From NCBI GenBank assembly GCA_017882375.1, contig JADGPP010000004.1, positions 30,844 to 94,843 on the forward strand: a DNA stretch of 64,000 nt. The letters run 5' to 3'. The stretch comes from Solirubrobacteraceae bacterium (lineage in GTDB: Bacteria; Actinomycetota; Thermoleophilia; Solirubrobacterales; Solirubrobacteraceae). Below, in pieces: positions 1 through 8,313 of the stretch; the stretch's first letter is position 1; the number at the start of each line of letters is the position of its first letter. Made by a program: the position numbers and the translations under genes. Below the pieces are notes generated by a model that was not told the DNA's origin, did not search any database, and was given only the letters and a program-made list of their open reading frames with translations.

Positions 1-1
1 C

Positions 2-703
2 ACGATCATCGTGTTCGATCGTGTGCGCGAGAACGTGCCGCGAATGCCGCGCGCGGCGTTCTCGCAGATCGTCAACCGCTCGATGTCCGAGGTGCTGACG
101 CGATCGATGGCGACGAGCTTCTGCACGCTGCTGCCGGTGATCGCGCTGCTGCTGTTCGGCGGCGAAACGCTGAAGAACTTCGCGTTCGCGTTGATGGTCG
201 GCATCGCCTCGGGCGCCTACTCCTCGATCTTCATCGCCTCGCCGGTGCTCACGCACTGGAAGGAGCGCGAGGGCAGCTACCGCAACCGCCGCTCGCGGAT
301 CGTGCGCGAACTCGGCGCGGTGCCGGCGTACGCGACGACGATCGCCGGCGAGCCGGCCGACATCGAGCCCGATCGCAAACGCAAGCGCTCGCGGCGCGGC
401 ACCCTGATCGCACCGGAGGAGCCGGGCGAGTCGATCTCGCGCGACGAGTTCCAGGAACTCGTTCGCGACCTCGACGTCGAGGGCTCGCCGAGCCCCGCCG
501 CGACCGGCGCTCGCAGGCCCTCCGGGTCCTCCGGCGCCGGCGTCGCTCAGCAGGCGCCTCGGGCCAAGCCCGAGCGAGCCGAGCCCAAGCCGCCCCAGCG
601 CGACCCGACGGCCGACCTGACGCCCGAGGATCTCGTGCTCAAGGAAGACAAACCGGCGCAGAAACGCAAACGACCGCGCAACAAGCGCCACGGGAGGCGC
701 TGA
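2..703 (+). CDS. secF: Protein translocase subunit SecF, 3' part
   Basis: C-terminal part of SecF, the membrane subunit that works with SecD and SecYEG to drive late steps of protein export with the proton gradient. The frame is open to the window edge and enters with the family motif TIIVFDRVREN, so the start lies upstream. It continues through the last conserved membrane helices (SMATSFCTLLPVIALLLFGG, then FAFALMVGIASGAYSSIFIA). After about residue 95 comes a long charged tail rich in Pro, Arg and Lys with no recognisable domain, ending in a basic RKRPRNKRHGRR stretch; the tail is longer than in most SecF proteins. The stop overlaps the next start by one base, so the two genes are probably co-translated. 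A SecD-SecF fusion cannot be excluded because the 5' part is missing. Confidence 0.9.
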   Translation, partial: TIIVFDRVRENVPRMPRAAFSQIVNRSMSEVLTRSMATSFCTLLPVIALLLFGGETLKNFAFALMVGIASGAYSSIFIASPVLTHWKEREGSYRNRRSRIVRELGAVPAYATTIAGEPADIEPDRKRKRSRRGTLIAPEEPGESISRDEFQELVRDLDVEGSPSPAATGARRPSGSSGAGVAQQAPRAKPERAEPKPPQRDPTADLTPEDLVLKEDKPAQKRKRPRNKRHGRR

Positions 704-984
704 TGGGACTGCTCGCCTGGGTGATGATGGGGCTGGCCATCTGGCACTTCACGATCTTCCTGCCCGACCGCTTCTGGGGCGGCATCGTCGGTGCGTTCGT
801 CGGCTCGCTCGTCGGCGCGATCGTCGTCGGCCTGATCATCTACAGCGTGAAGGTCTCGACGCTGAAGGTTCCCGGGCAGAACGCGACCGACGTAAGCGTC
901 GTGCTGTACGCGATCCCCGGCGCGCTGATCGGCATAGCGCTGGTGTACCTGGAGGGCATGCGCCGCGAACGCCAGAGCAGCTAG
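703..984 (+). CDS. Small membrane protein of unknown function, coupled to secF
   Basis: A 93-residue protein with three predicted membrane segments (about residues 1-20, 23-46 and 62-82). Glycine-zipper-like spacing in the second (GGIVGAFVGSLVGAIVVG) recalls GlsB/YeaQ-type small membrane proteins, but I cannot assign a family. The start codon overlaps the secF stop (TGATG), so expression is likely coupled to the translocase gene. The position suggests a role near the membrane or in export, but nothing in the sequence proves it. Confidence 0.75.
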   Translation: MGLLAWVMMGLAIWHFTIFLPDRFWGGIVGAFVGSLVGAIVVGLIIYSVKVSTLKVPGQNATDVSVVLYAIPGALIGIALVYLEGMRRERQSS

Positions 985-1032
985 AGCGCGGCGCGCGGTT
1001 CCGTCGCGCGGTGGCCGTAGTGTGACCGGGCG

Positions 1033-2790
1033 ATGCAGCGACCACGCTTTGAGATAGCGCCGTGCCCCAGCGAGGACGTCGCGCGCCTGCAGCGCGAGCT
1101 CGGCGTCAGCCGGGCGCTGGCGCAGGTGCTGGTGCGCCGGGGCCTTGAGGAGCCCGCGCGCGCACGCGCCTTCCTGGCGGCCGACGAGGAGCATCACCAC
1201 GCGGCGTTCGCCGGCATCGGCGAGGCGGTGCAGATGATCCTCGAGCACGCCCGCGCGGGTCGCCGCATCACGATTCACGGCGACTACGACGTCGACGGCG
1301 TGTGCTCGACGGCGATCCTCGTGCGCGCGCTGCGGGCGATCGGCGCGGACGTCGACTCCTATCTGCCCGATCGCGCCAGCGACGGCTACGGCCTGGGCGC
1401 GGCGACGGTGCGGCGACTGGCGGCGCGGGGAACGCAGCTGCTGGTCAGCGTGGACTGCGCGATCACGGCCGTCGAGGAGGTCGAGCTCGCGCGCGAGCTG
1501 GGCATGGCAGTGCTCGTCACCGACCATCACTCCCCGCGCGCCGACGGGCGGCTGCCGCGAGCGCCGATCGTGCACCCCGCGCTGTGCGGCTACCCCTGCG
1601 TGGAGCTGTGCGCGACGGCCGTCGCCTACAAGCTCGCGCAGGCGCTGTTCGAGGCCGCCGGGCGCGACGTGGGCGAGCTCGAGCAGGACCTCGATCTCGT
1701 GGCGCTGGCGACGATCGCCGACGTGGTGGCGCTGACCGGCGAGAACCGCACGCTCGTGCGCCGTGGCCTGCGCGCGCTGGCGGCCACGCGCAAGCCCGGG
1801 CTGCGCGCGCTGATGGGCGCGGCGCGAGTCGACCCCAGCCACGTCAACGAGCGTTCGGTCGCATTTGCGCTGGCTCCGCGGATCAATGCCGCCGGGCGCA
1901 TGTACCGCGCGGACGCCGGGCTGGAGCTGATCCTCACCGAGGACCCCGAGCGCGCGGCGCAGATCGCGGCCGAGCTGGATCGCGCCAACGCCGAGCGCCG
2001 CCAGGTCGAGACGCGCATCCGCTACGAGGCCGAAGCGCAGATCGCGCAGATGGGCGAGCGGGGGGCATACGTGCTGGCGGGGGAGGGCTGGCACGCGGGC
2101 GTGATCGGCATCGTCGCCGCGCGCCTGGTCGAGCGCCACAACAGGCCGGTCGTGCTGATCGCGCTGGAGGGGGGCAGGGGCCGCGGATCGGGCCGCAGCA
2201 TTGGCGCCTTTGACCTGCTCGCGGGGCTGAACGCGTGCAGCGAGCACCTGCTCGCTCACGGCGGGCACCGCGCAGCGGCGGGCCTGGAGATCGACGGCGC
2301 ATGTGTGCAGGCGTTCGCCGCGGCGATGAGCGCGCACGCCGAAGGTGTCCTTGAGCCGGGCGATCTGACTGCGGTCGAGCGCGTCGACGCGGTGGTCGGC
2401 GGCGACGAGCTGGGCATGGAGCTGGCCGAGGAGCTGCAGGCGCTCGCGCCGTTCGGCCGCGCCAACCCCGGCGTCTCGCTGATGGTCGCCGACGCGACCT
2501 TCCACGACGGCCGCGCGATGGGCGAAGGCAAGCACGTGCGCTTCACGGTGCAGTCGCGCGGCGCCCGGGCGCGGGCGGTCGCCTTCGGCACCGGCGGCAC
2601 GCTCCCGGTGGAAGACGGGCAGCCCGTCGAAGCGACGTTCACGCTGGAGGTCAACGAGTGGCGCGGGGTCTCAGAGCCCCGCCTGGTGCTGCGTCAGGCG
2701 ATCGCAGCGCCCAGCCCGATCGAGGCCGCGCGGCTGGGGCAGGCCGCCGATGAGAGCGAGGACGAGCTGGTTCTGTTCGCGCTGCCCTGA
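1033..2790 (+). CDS. recJ: Single-stranded-DNA-specific exonuclease RecJ
   Basis: RecJ degrades single-stranded DNA 5' to 3' during recombination and mismatch or base-excision repair, using metal ions held by the DHH domain. The 585 residues show the DHH-family motifs in order: GDYDVDGVCSTAIL (about 82-95), LVSVDCAIT, VTDHHSPR (the DHH motif), then the DHHA1 motif LLAHGGHRAAAGLEI near 410 and an OB-like C-terminal region. Length fits the family. A TAGTGT box lies 9 bases before the ATG and no Shine-Dalgarno is seen, so the transcript may be leaderless. The relA gene follows after a 40-base gap that contains its own promoter-like box. Confidence 0.96.
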   Translation: MQRPRFEIAPCPSEDVARLQRELGVSRALAQVLVRRGLEEPARARAFLAADEEHHHAAFAGIGEAVQMILEHARAGRRITIHGDYDVDGVCSTAILVRALRAIGADVDSYLPDRASDGYGLGAATVRRLAARGTQLLVSVDCAITAVEEVELARELGMAVLVTDHHSPRADGRLPRAPIVHPALCGYPCVELCATAVAYKLAQALFEAAGRDVGELEQDLDLVALATIADVVALTGENRTLVRRGLRALAATRKPGLRALMGAARVDPSHVNERSVAFALAPRINAAGRMYRADAGLELILTEDPERAAQIAAELDRANAERRQVETRIRYEAEAQIAQMGERGAYVLAGEGWHAGVIGIVAARLVERHNRPVVLIALEGGRGRGSGRSIGAFDLLAGLNACSEHLLAHGGHRAAAGLEIDGACVQAFAAAMSAHAEGVLEPGDLTAVERVDAVVGGDELGMELAEELQALAPFGRANPGVSLMVADATFHDGRAMGEGKHVRFTVQSRGARARAVAFGTGGTLPVEDGQPVEATFTLEVNEWRGVSEPRLVLRQAIAAPSPIEAARLGQAADESEDELVLFALP

Positions 2791-2818
2791 CCCGCTTCAA
2801 TCCTGGTGGGCCGTCCCC

Positions 2819-2824
2819 TACCCT
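2819..2824 (+). promoter_or_regulatory. Putative -10 box of relA, leaderless type
   Basis: TACCCT lies 6 bases before the ATG at 2831, with CTTCAA about 18 bases upstream as a weak -35. The same spacing occurs at several other starts in the window, so transcription probably begins at or next to the start codon. This favours ATG 2831 over the in-frame ATG at 2825, which would fall between the box and the transcription start. Confidence 0.4.
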
Positions 2825-2830
2825 ATGAAC

Positions 2831-5242
2831 ATGGCGGTTGCCAAGGAGCCCAACATCCCGCAGAGCACAGACGTCGCCGAGGAGCCACGTCCCGAGCGCC
2901 TGCCCGAGCCCGGCATCCAGGGGCCCGGCGGCAGCGGACGTGCGGCGGGCGGCGATCTCGTCGGCGTCGAGGATCGCCGCCAGCAGCGCCGCTCGACGCG
3001 GCGCCTTGACCTCTCAGAGCCCGAGCGGCGGCTGCTCAACGACCTGTTCGCGATCGTCTCCGAGCACGCGGCGGACTCCGCGGTGGAGATCGACCGGGGG
3101 CGCGTGCAGGACGCGTTCGTGTTCGCCTGCGAGCACCACGCCGCGCAACGTCGCAAGTCGGGCGAGGACTTCATCGTGCACCCGGTCGGCGTCGCGCGGA
3201 TCTGCGCGGGCATGCGCCTGGACACCGAGACGCTGTGCGCGGCGCTGCTGCACGACACCGTCGAGGACACCTCGGCGTCGATCGAGGAGGTGCGCGAGCG
3301 CTTCGGCGAGGAGATCGCGGCGATCGTCGACGGCGTGACCAAGCTGACGGGCATCACCTTCCAGTCCCACGACGAGGCGCAGGCTGAGAACTACCGCAAG
3401 ATGATGGTCGCGATGGCCACCGACGTGCGGGTCATCCTGATCAAGCTCGCTGACCGCCTGCACAACATGCGCACGATCGAGGCGATGCCCAAGCAGAAGC
3501 AAATCGACAAGGCGCGTGAGACGCTGGAGATATACGCGCCGCTGGCTCATCGCCTGGGCATCCATGCGCTGAAGTGGGAGCTCGAGGACCTCGCGTTCGC
3601 GACGCTTCACCCGCGCAAGTACCAGGAGATCAAGGGGCTGGTCGCCCAGCAGCGCGAGGACCGCGAGGGCTACGTCAGCCAGGCGGGCGAATACCTGGCC
3701 CGCGAGCTGGGCGAGCTGGGCATCCAGGCGCAGATCGCCGGGCGCGCCAAGCACTTCTACTCGATCTACTCGAAGATGACCAAGAAGGGCCGCGAGTTCA
3801 ACGAGATCTACGACCTCACGGCGATGCGCGTGATCGTCGACTCGGTCAAGGACTGCTACGGCACCGTCGGCGTGATCCATTCGCTGTGGAAGCCCCTGCC
3901 GGGTCGCTTCAAGGACTTCATCGCGATGCCCAAGTTCAATATGTACCAGTCGTTGCACACAACGGTGATCGGTCCCGAGGGACGGCCGCTGGAGATCCAG
4001 ATCCGCACGCAGGAGATGCACGAGATGGCCGAGTTCGGCGTGGCTGCCCACTGGGTCTACAAGGTCGGCCCCAACGGCGACAAGCAGGGCGGCGACGGCA
4101 GCGGCGGCGACGCCAAGCTGAAGTGGCTGCGCTCGATGCTCGACTGGCAGAAGGAGCTGTCAGACCCGCGCGAGTTCATGGAGACGCTGCGCACCGACCT
4201 GTTCGAGGAAGAGGTGTTCGTCTTCACGCCCAAGGGTCAGGTCAAGTCGCTGGCGGCGGGAGCGACGCCGCTGGACTTCGCCTACGAGGTGCACACGGAG
4301 ATCGGCCACCGCTGCGTGGGCGCGCGCGTCAACGGCAAGATCGTGCCGCTGCACTACGAGCTGCGCTCGGGCGACATCGTGGAAATCCTCACGGCCAAGC
4401 GCGAGCGTGGACCGTCGCGCGACTGGCTGGCGATGGTCAAGACGACGCGCGCGCGCAACAAGATCAAGGCGTGGTTCAAGGCCGAGTCGCGCCAGGACAC
4501 CGAGCACACCGGGCGCGACCTGCTGCAGGAGCACCTGCGCAAACAGGGTCTGCCGGCACAGAAGATCACCGGCTCGGCGATCCTCGCCGACGTGATCCGC
4601 GAGGTCGGCTACCGCAAGGCCGACGACTTCTACATCGCCCTCGGCGCCGCCAAGGTCTCGCCGAAGCTCGTCGTCAGCAAGGTGATGCAGCGTTTGAAGC
4701 AGGGCGAGGCCGCCGACGGCGACGACACCGCCGCCGACCTGCTGCGCGTCGGGCGCCAGCGCCGGCGTCCGACGAAGTCCTCCGAGCAGTACGGGATCAA
4801 GGTCGAGGGCGTCGAGGACGTGATGCTGCGCCTGGCCAAGTGCTGTCGCCCGGTTCCCGGCGATGAGATCGTCGGCTACATCTCACTCGGGCGCGGGATC
4901 ACGATCCACCGCAAAGACTGCCCCAACGCGGCGCTGCTGGGCAAGGATCCCGAGCGCTTCACGAGCGTCTCCTGGGACGGCGACCAGTCGACCGCGTTCG
5001 TCGTGGAAATCCAGATCGACGCGTGGGATCGCCACCGGCTGCTGGAGGACCTCTCGCGGGTCTTCTCGGAGTCCGGCGCGAACATCCTCGAAGCGCGTTG
5101 CCTGTCCATGCCGCCGATGGTCAAGAACCGCTTCGTCGTCGAGGTCGCCGACACGCACACGCTCAAGGGCGCGATCACGCGCATGCGCAACATCGACTCC
5201 GTGTTCGACGCCTATCGCGTCACGCCCGGCGGTGGCGCCTAG
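2831..5242 (+). CDS. relA: Bifunctional (p)ppGpp synthase/hydrolase RelA/SpoT
   Basis: Makes and degrades the alarmone (p)ppGpp in the stringent response. Domains in order: HD hydrolase (ALLHDTVEDT, with upstream HPVGVARI), RelA synthetase (RAKHFYSIYSKM, DLTAMRVIVD, YQSLHTTVIGPEGRPLEIQI), TGS (VFVFTPKGQVKSLAAGATPL), a Cys/His region (AKCCRPVPGDEIVGY), and a C-terminal ACT domain. The HD motif is intact, so the protein is probably the single bifunctional Rsh enzyme typical of actinobacteria. About 803 residues from ATG 2831; an ATG at 2825 is also in frame. An N-terminal disordered stretch of about 60 residues precedes the HD domain. Its stop is 10 bases from the convergent lipid kinase gene. 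Confidence 0.96.
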   Translation: MAVAKEPNIPQSTDVAEEPRPERLPEPGIQGPGGSGRAAGGDLVGVEDRRQQRRSTRRLDLSEPERRLLNDLFAIVSEHAADSAVEIDRGRVQDAFVFACEHHAAQRRKSGEDFIVHPVGVARICAGMRLDTETLCAALLHDTVEDTSASIEEVRERFGEEIAAIVDGVTKLTGITFQSHDEAQAENYRKMMVAMATDVRVILIKLADRLHNMRTIEAMPKQKQIDKARETLEIYAPLAHRLGIHALKWELEDLAFATLHPRKYQEIKGLVAQQREDREGYVSQAGEYLARELGELGIQAQIAGRAKHFYSIYSKMTKKGREFNEIYDLTAMRVIVDSVKDCYGTVGVIHSLWKPLPGRFKDFIAMPKFNMYQSLHTTVIGPEGRPLEIQIRTQEMHEMAEFGVAAHWVYKVGPNGDKQGGDGSGGDAKLKWLRSMLDWQKELSDPREFMETLRTDLFEEEVFVFTPKGQVKSLAAGATPLDFAYEVHTEIGHRCVGARVNGKIVPLHYELRSGDIVEILTAKRERGPSRDWLAMVKTTRARNKIKAWFKAESRQDTEHTGRDLLQEHLRKQGLPAQKITGSAILADVIREVGYRKADDFYIALGAAKVSPKLVVSKVMQRLKQGEAADGDDTAADLLRVGRQRRRPTKSSEQYGIKVEGVEDVMLRLAKCCRPVPGDEIVGYISLGRGITIHRKDCPNAALLGKDPERFTSVSWDGDQSTAFVVEIQIDAWDRHRLLEDLSRVFSESGANILEARCLSMPPMVKNRFVVEVADTHTLKGAITRMRNIDSVFDAYRVTPGGGA

Positions 5243-5252
5243 CCCTTCCTCT

Positions 5253-6248
5253 TCAGGCGACGACGTTGATCGCGCCCGGCAGCACCGAGTAGCGCGCCTC
5301 GTCGACGTCGCCGAGGAAGTCGCCGTCGACCTGCAGCGGCAGCTTGCGCCCGTCGGCGCTGCGCACGGTCAGCTGCGACAGCGGCTGCAGGGCGGTGATG
5401 TTGCGGTGCCCGACGACGCGCGCACGCGGCAGCATCGCGCGCAGGCCGATCAGCGACACGCCGAGCGGCGTGGCGCGGTGCAGCACGGCGCCGACCAGGC
5501 GTCCGGAGCTCAGCGACGCGCCCTCTGAGATCTCCACGGGGCGGTCGTGGAAGTAGGTGAACGGCGAGCCGTTCTGCACGATCGTCGTGACCGCCTGCAG
5601 CGTGCGCTGGCCGTCCTGCACGTGCATCCGCGGGGCCCGTATGAGATAGCGGCGTACGAATGACGTGAGGGCCTTCCAGGCGAAGAAGTAGGGGCCGAAG
5701 CGCGCCTTCATATCCGGGCGCGCGTCGACGCCCTCGACGACGCTGGCATCGAGGCCCACGCCCGAGTTGAACGTGAAGCAGCGCTCGTTGACGACGCCGA
5801 GGTCGATCCTGCGCACGCGCCAGTCGTCGGCCATCGCCAGTAGGTGCTCGGTCGCGTCGACGAGCTCTCCGGGAATGCCGAGCATCTTCGCGAACACGTT
5901 GGCCGAGCCGCCGGGAAGCGCGCACAGGGGCGTCTCGCAGCCACGCAGGCCGTTGGCGGCTTCGTTGACGGTGCCGTCGCCGCCGAGCGCGACGACGACG
6001 TCATAGCCGTCGCGCGCGAGTTCGCGACACAGCTCGGTGGCGTGCCCGCGTGCGCGGGTGTCGATCGCGTCGACCTCGAAGCGCCCTTGCAGCGCGTGCA
6101 CGACGAGGTTGCGCAGGCGGTCGGAGACGGTCGCGGCGTGCGGGTTGACGATCAGCAGCATGCGCCGCTTGTGCGCCACGCCGGCGGGCTGGCGGTCCGC
6201 GCGGTCGTCGGCAAAGCGCTGTTCGTGCTCGCGCAGGGGGATACTCAT
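5253..6248 (-). CDS. Diacylglycerol kinase family lipid kinase (YegS/DagK-like)
   Basis: A 331-residue soluble lipid kinase of the DAGK catalytic family, which phosphorylates diacylglycerol or a related lipid alcohol with ATP. The nucleotide-binding motif VVALGGDGTVNEAANGL lies near residue 85. It is preceded by LLIVNPHAAT at the start of the domain and followed by PLCALPGGSANVFAKMLGIP. The C-terminal beta-sandwich ends VDGDFLGDVDEARYSVLPGA, as in the family. The lipid substrate cannot be read from the sequence. The gene is divergent from the thrC transcription unit. A GTGTAGGCC box sits 7 bases before its ATG and there is no clear Shine-Dalgarno. Confidence 0.92.
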   Translation of the reverse strand: MSIPLREHEQRFADDRADRQPAGVAHKRRMLLIVNPHAATVSDRLRNLVVHALQGRFEVDAIDTRARGHATELCRELARDGYDVVVALGGDGTVNEAANGLRGCETPLCALPGGSANVFAKMLGIPGELVDATEHLLAMADDWRVRRIDLGVVNERCFTFNSGVGLDASVVEGVDARPDMKARFGPYFFAWKALTSFVRRYLIRAPRMHVQDGQRTLQAVTTIVQNGSPFTYFHDRPVEISEGASLSSGRLVGAVLHRATPLGVSLIGLRAMLPRARVVGHRNITALQPLSQLTVRSADGRKLPLQVDGDFLGDVDEARYSVLPGAINVVA

Positions 6249-6323
6249 CTGCAGCGGCCTACACCGCTCGCGCGCGAGCGTTACCGTCCTGTGGCAAAGC
6301 GCGATGCTGGACGCAAAGCGGAC

Positions 6324-6351
6324 TTGCCGTCGCCGCGATCGTTGCTAGACT
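6324..6351 (+). promoter_or_regulatory. Promoter upstream of the SAM riboswitch
   Basis: TTGCCG and TAGACT separated by 16 bases match a housekeeping promoter, with the start site expected near 6358, just before the aptamer. The same -10 sequence and spacer recur before mihF. Confidence 0.55.
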
Positions 6352-6368
6352 TCGCGCCAGACATAGCT

Positions 6369-6466
6369 GGACACATCCAGAGGGGTGAAGGGACTGGCCC
6401 TATGAAACCCCGGCAACCACCGTCACGTCACAGCGGGAAGGTGCCAATTCCAGAGAGATGTGTGGC
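6369..6466 (+). promoter_or_regulatory. SAM-I (S-box) riboswitch
   Basis: The aptamer core is unmistakable. GAAGGGACTGGCCC followed by ATGAAACCCCGGCAACC, and later GGTGCCAATTCC, match the conserved S-box elements. Helix P1 closes between ACACATC (6371-6377) and GATGTGT (6457-6463). The family binds S-adenosylmethionine and normally turns methionine and sulfur genes off. Here it precedes threonine synthase and a CysO-like carrier. The downstream region forms a hairpin over the ribosome binding site (separate entry) and no U-rich terminator follows, so control is probably at translation. Confidence 0.93.
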
Positions 6467-6469
6467 GAG

Positions 6470-6519
6470 CCTTCGCGCTCTTCGCACAAGTGACACAGCG
6501 AAGACAAGAGCGAAGGGAG
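6470..6519 (+). promoter_or_regulatory. Sequestering hairpin over the thrC ribosome binding site
   Basis: Bases 6470-6482 (CCTTCGCGCTCTT) can pair with 6506-6516 (AAGAGCGAAGG), giving 11 base pairs with a two-base bulge. The 3' arm covers the Shine-Dalgarno GGGAG in front of ATG 6524. The 3' strand of P1 contains TGTGT (6459-6463), which could alternatively pair with ACACA (6493-6497) inside the loop, a possible switch. The pairing is read by eye and has not been folded computationally. Confidence 0.5.
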
Positions 6520-6523
6520 CCCA

Positions 6524-7786
6524 ATGGCTGTCAGTCATCTTCAGTGCAAGGAGTGCAAGGCGCAGTACCCGCTGGAGGCCGTATACGTGTGCGAGACGTG
6601 CTTCGGCCCGCTTGAGGTCGTCTACGACCACAGCCGTACCAGCGGCGACGTCGGCGAGCTGCGCCGGCGCATCCAGGGCGGGCCGCAGAACATCTGGCGC
6701 TACGCCGATTTCCTGCCGCTCGCGGGCGGCCCTCCCGGGCCGTCGGGACGGCTGGCCTCGCGCGTCGGCCTGCCGGCCGGCTGCACGCCGCTGATCCGCG
6801 CCGACCGCCTGGCCGAGCGCCTGGGCCTGCGCGAGGTGTGGGTCAAGAACGACGCGGCCAACCCGACGCACTCGTTCAAGGACCGCGTCGTATCGGTCGC
6901 CGTCACGCGCGCTCGTGAGCTGGGCTTTGAGACAATCGCCTGCGCCTCCACGGGCAACCTCGCAAACTCGGTGGCGGCCCACGGCGCGGCGCTCGGGCTG
7001 GACTCCTACGTCTTCATTCCCTCGAACCTTGAGGAGCAGAAGATCCTCGCGACGGGCGTCTACGGAGCCAAGGTCGTCGCCGTGGAGGGCAACTACGACG
7101 ACGTCAACCGTCTGTGCACGGAGCTGTGCGCCGAACGCGACTGGGCGTTCGTGAACATCAACCTGCGCCCGTACTACGCCGAGGGATCCAAGACGCTCGC
7201 CTTCGAGATCGCCGAGCAGCTGGGCTGGGAGCTGCCCGATCGTTGCGTCGTTCCGGTCGCCTCGGGCTCGCTGTTCACGAAGATCGCCCGCGGCTTTGAG
7301 GAATGGCGCGAGCTGGGCTTGCTCGAGGGCGAGCTGCCGAGCATGAACGGCGCCCAGGCCCAGGGCTGCTCACCGGTGGCCAGCGCCTTCGCCGACGGCC
7401 AGGACGTCTGCCGGCCGGTCAAGCCGGACACGATCGCCAAGTCGCTGGCGATCGGCAACCCGGCCGACGGTCCCTACGCGCTGGACCTCGCCCGACGCAC
7501 GGGCGGCGGCGTGGACGCGGTCACAGACGACGAGATCCGTGCGGGCATCAAGCTGCTGGCCGAGACGACCGGGGTCTTCACCGAGACCGCCGGCGGCGTC
7601 ACGACCGCCGTGCTGGCAAAGCTCGCGGCGCGCGGGGATATCGACCCCGACGAGCGCGTCGTGCTGGTGATCACCGGCGAGGGCCTGAAGACGCTGGACG
7701 CCGTGCGCGGGACATTTGAGACGCACACGATCGCGCCCACGGTCGACGCGTTTGAGGCCGGGGTGCCGCAAACGGTCTCGGTCTGA
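6524..7786 (+). CDS. thrC: Threonine synthase
   Basis: PLP enzyme that converts O-phosphohomoserine to threonine. The 420 residues begin with a four-cysteine zinc-ribbon-like segment (CKECKAQYPLEAVYVCETC). The PLP lysine lies in NPTHSFKDRVVSVA and the glycine-rich phosphate-binding region in ACASTGNLANSVAAHGA. The Shine-Dalgarno GGGAG lies four bases before the ATG and is buried in the riboswitch hairpin. The stop overlaps the next start by one base, coupling it to the sulfur carrier gene. The SAM riboswitch is unexpected for a pure threonine enzyme. An alternative use of phosphohomoserine, for homocysteine synthesis, is possible but is inference only. Confidence 0.93.
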   Translation: MAVSHLQCKECKAQYPLEAVYVCETCFGPLEVVYDHSRTSGDVGELRRRIQGGPQNIWRYADFLPLAGGPPGPSGRLASRVGLPAGCTPLIRADRLAERLGLREVWVKNDAANPTHSFKDRVVSVAVTRARELGFETIACASTGNLANSVAAHGAALGLDSYVFIPSNLEEQKILATGVYGAKVVAVEGNYDDVNRLCTELCAERDWAFVNINLRPYYAEGSKTLAFEIAEQLGWELPDRCVVPVASGSLFTKIARGFEEWRELGLLEGELPSMNGAQAQGCSPVASAFADGQDVCRPVKPDTIAKSLAIGNPADGPYALDLARRTGGGVDAVTDDEIRAGIKLLAETTGVFTETAGGVTTAVLAKLAARGDIDPDERVVLVITGEGLKTLDAVRGTFETHTIAPTVDAFEAGVPQTVSV

Positions 7787-8061
7787 TGTCGGTGCTCGTG
7801 AAGATCCCGACGCAGCTGCGTGCCGCGGCGGGCGGCGAGGCCGAGACCCAGGTCGACGGCGCGACCGTGCAGGAGGTGCTCGACGGGCTGTTCGAGCGCC
7901 ACGACGAGCTGCGCGCGCGCCTGTACGACGACAAGGGCGGCCTGCGGCGCTTTGTCAACGTGTACGTCGCCGGCGAAGACATTCGCTTCCTCGACGGGCT
8001 TGCCACGCCGGTCAAGGACGGATCGGAGCTGACGATCCTTCCCGCCGTAGCCGGCGGCTAG
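7786..8061 (+). CDS. cysO: CysO-like MoaD/ThiS family sulfur carrier protein
   Basis: A 91-residue ubiquitin-like protein ending in the diglycine needed for thiocarboxylate formation (TILPAVAGG). The stretch RFVNVYVAGEDIRFLDGLAT closely resembles mycobacterial CysO, which carries sulfur for cysteine synthesis with CysM and the protease Mec. Neither cysM nor mec lies next to it here. Instead it overlaps the threonine synthase stop (TGATG) and shares its SAM riboswitch. Known families use such carriers for cysteine, homocysteine, thiamin or molybdopterin; the context favours an amino acid sulfur route. The exact partner is unknown. Confidence 0.85.
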   Translation: MSVLVKIPTQLRAAAGGEAETQVDGATVQEVLDGLFERHDELRARLYDDKGGLRRFVNVYVAGEDIRFLDGLATPVKDGSELTILPAVAGG

Positions 8062-8067
8062 GGCGGC

Positions 8068-8298
8068 CTACTTCGCAGCGGCGGCGGCGTGGTGCGCTGG
8101 GCCCTTGGCTGACGCACTCGCGGGCGTGGAGCCGCTGATGCCGACCGTGGAGACGAGGCCGGCGGCGCACATCGCGGCGATTGTGAGCGCGCGCATGCGC
8201 TTGGGCATCAGCCAGCCGAAGTGGTGGCTCTGCAGCCAGGTTCTGAAGCCTGTGGCGGCCGAGGCCGCGACGATCGCGCATCCAGCACACATGCGCAA
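8068..8298 (-). CDS. Small hypothetical membrane or secreted protein
   Basis: A 76-residue frame on the minus strand, downstream of ctaG and in the same direction. It has a hydrophobic N-terminal stretch with two close cysteines (CAGC), a second hydrophobic segment (MRALTIAAMCAAGLVSTVGI, about 35-54) and an Ala/Ser/Lys-rich tail. The second segment would act as a signal peptide if translation began at the internal ATG before KRMRALTI. I recognise no family. The gene is supported mainly by position and membrane-like composition. Confidence 0.4.
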   Translation of the reverse strand: MRMCAGCAIVAASAATGFRTWLQSHHFGWLMPKRMRALTIAAMCAAGLVSTVGISGSTPASASAKGPAHHAAAAAK

Positions 8299-8313
8299 AG
8301 CCTAGCGCTGAGC

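Noticed and set aside
547..2535. A very long minus-strand open frame opposite recJ
   Set aside because: It is antisense to a complete RecJ and reads as Arg/Ala/His-rich text without domains. This is the usual consequence of high GC codon bias, and similar frames lie opposite pyr, carB and nusA genes.
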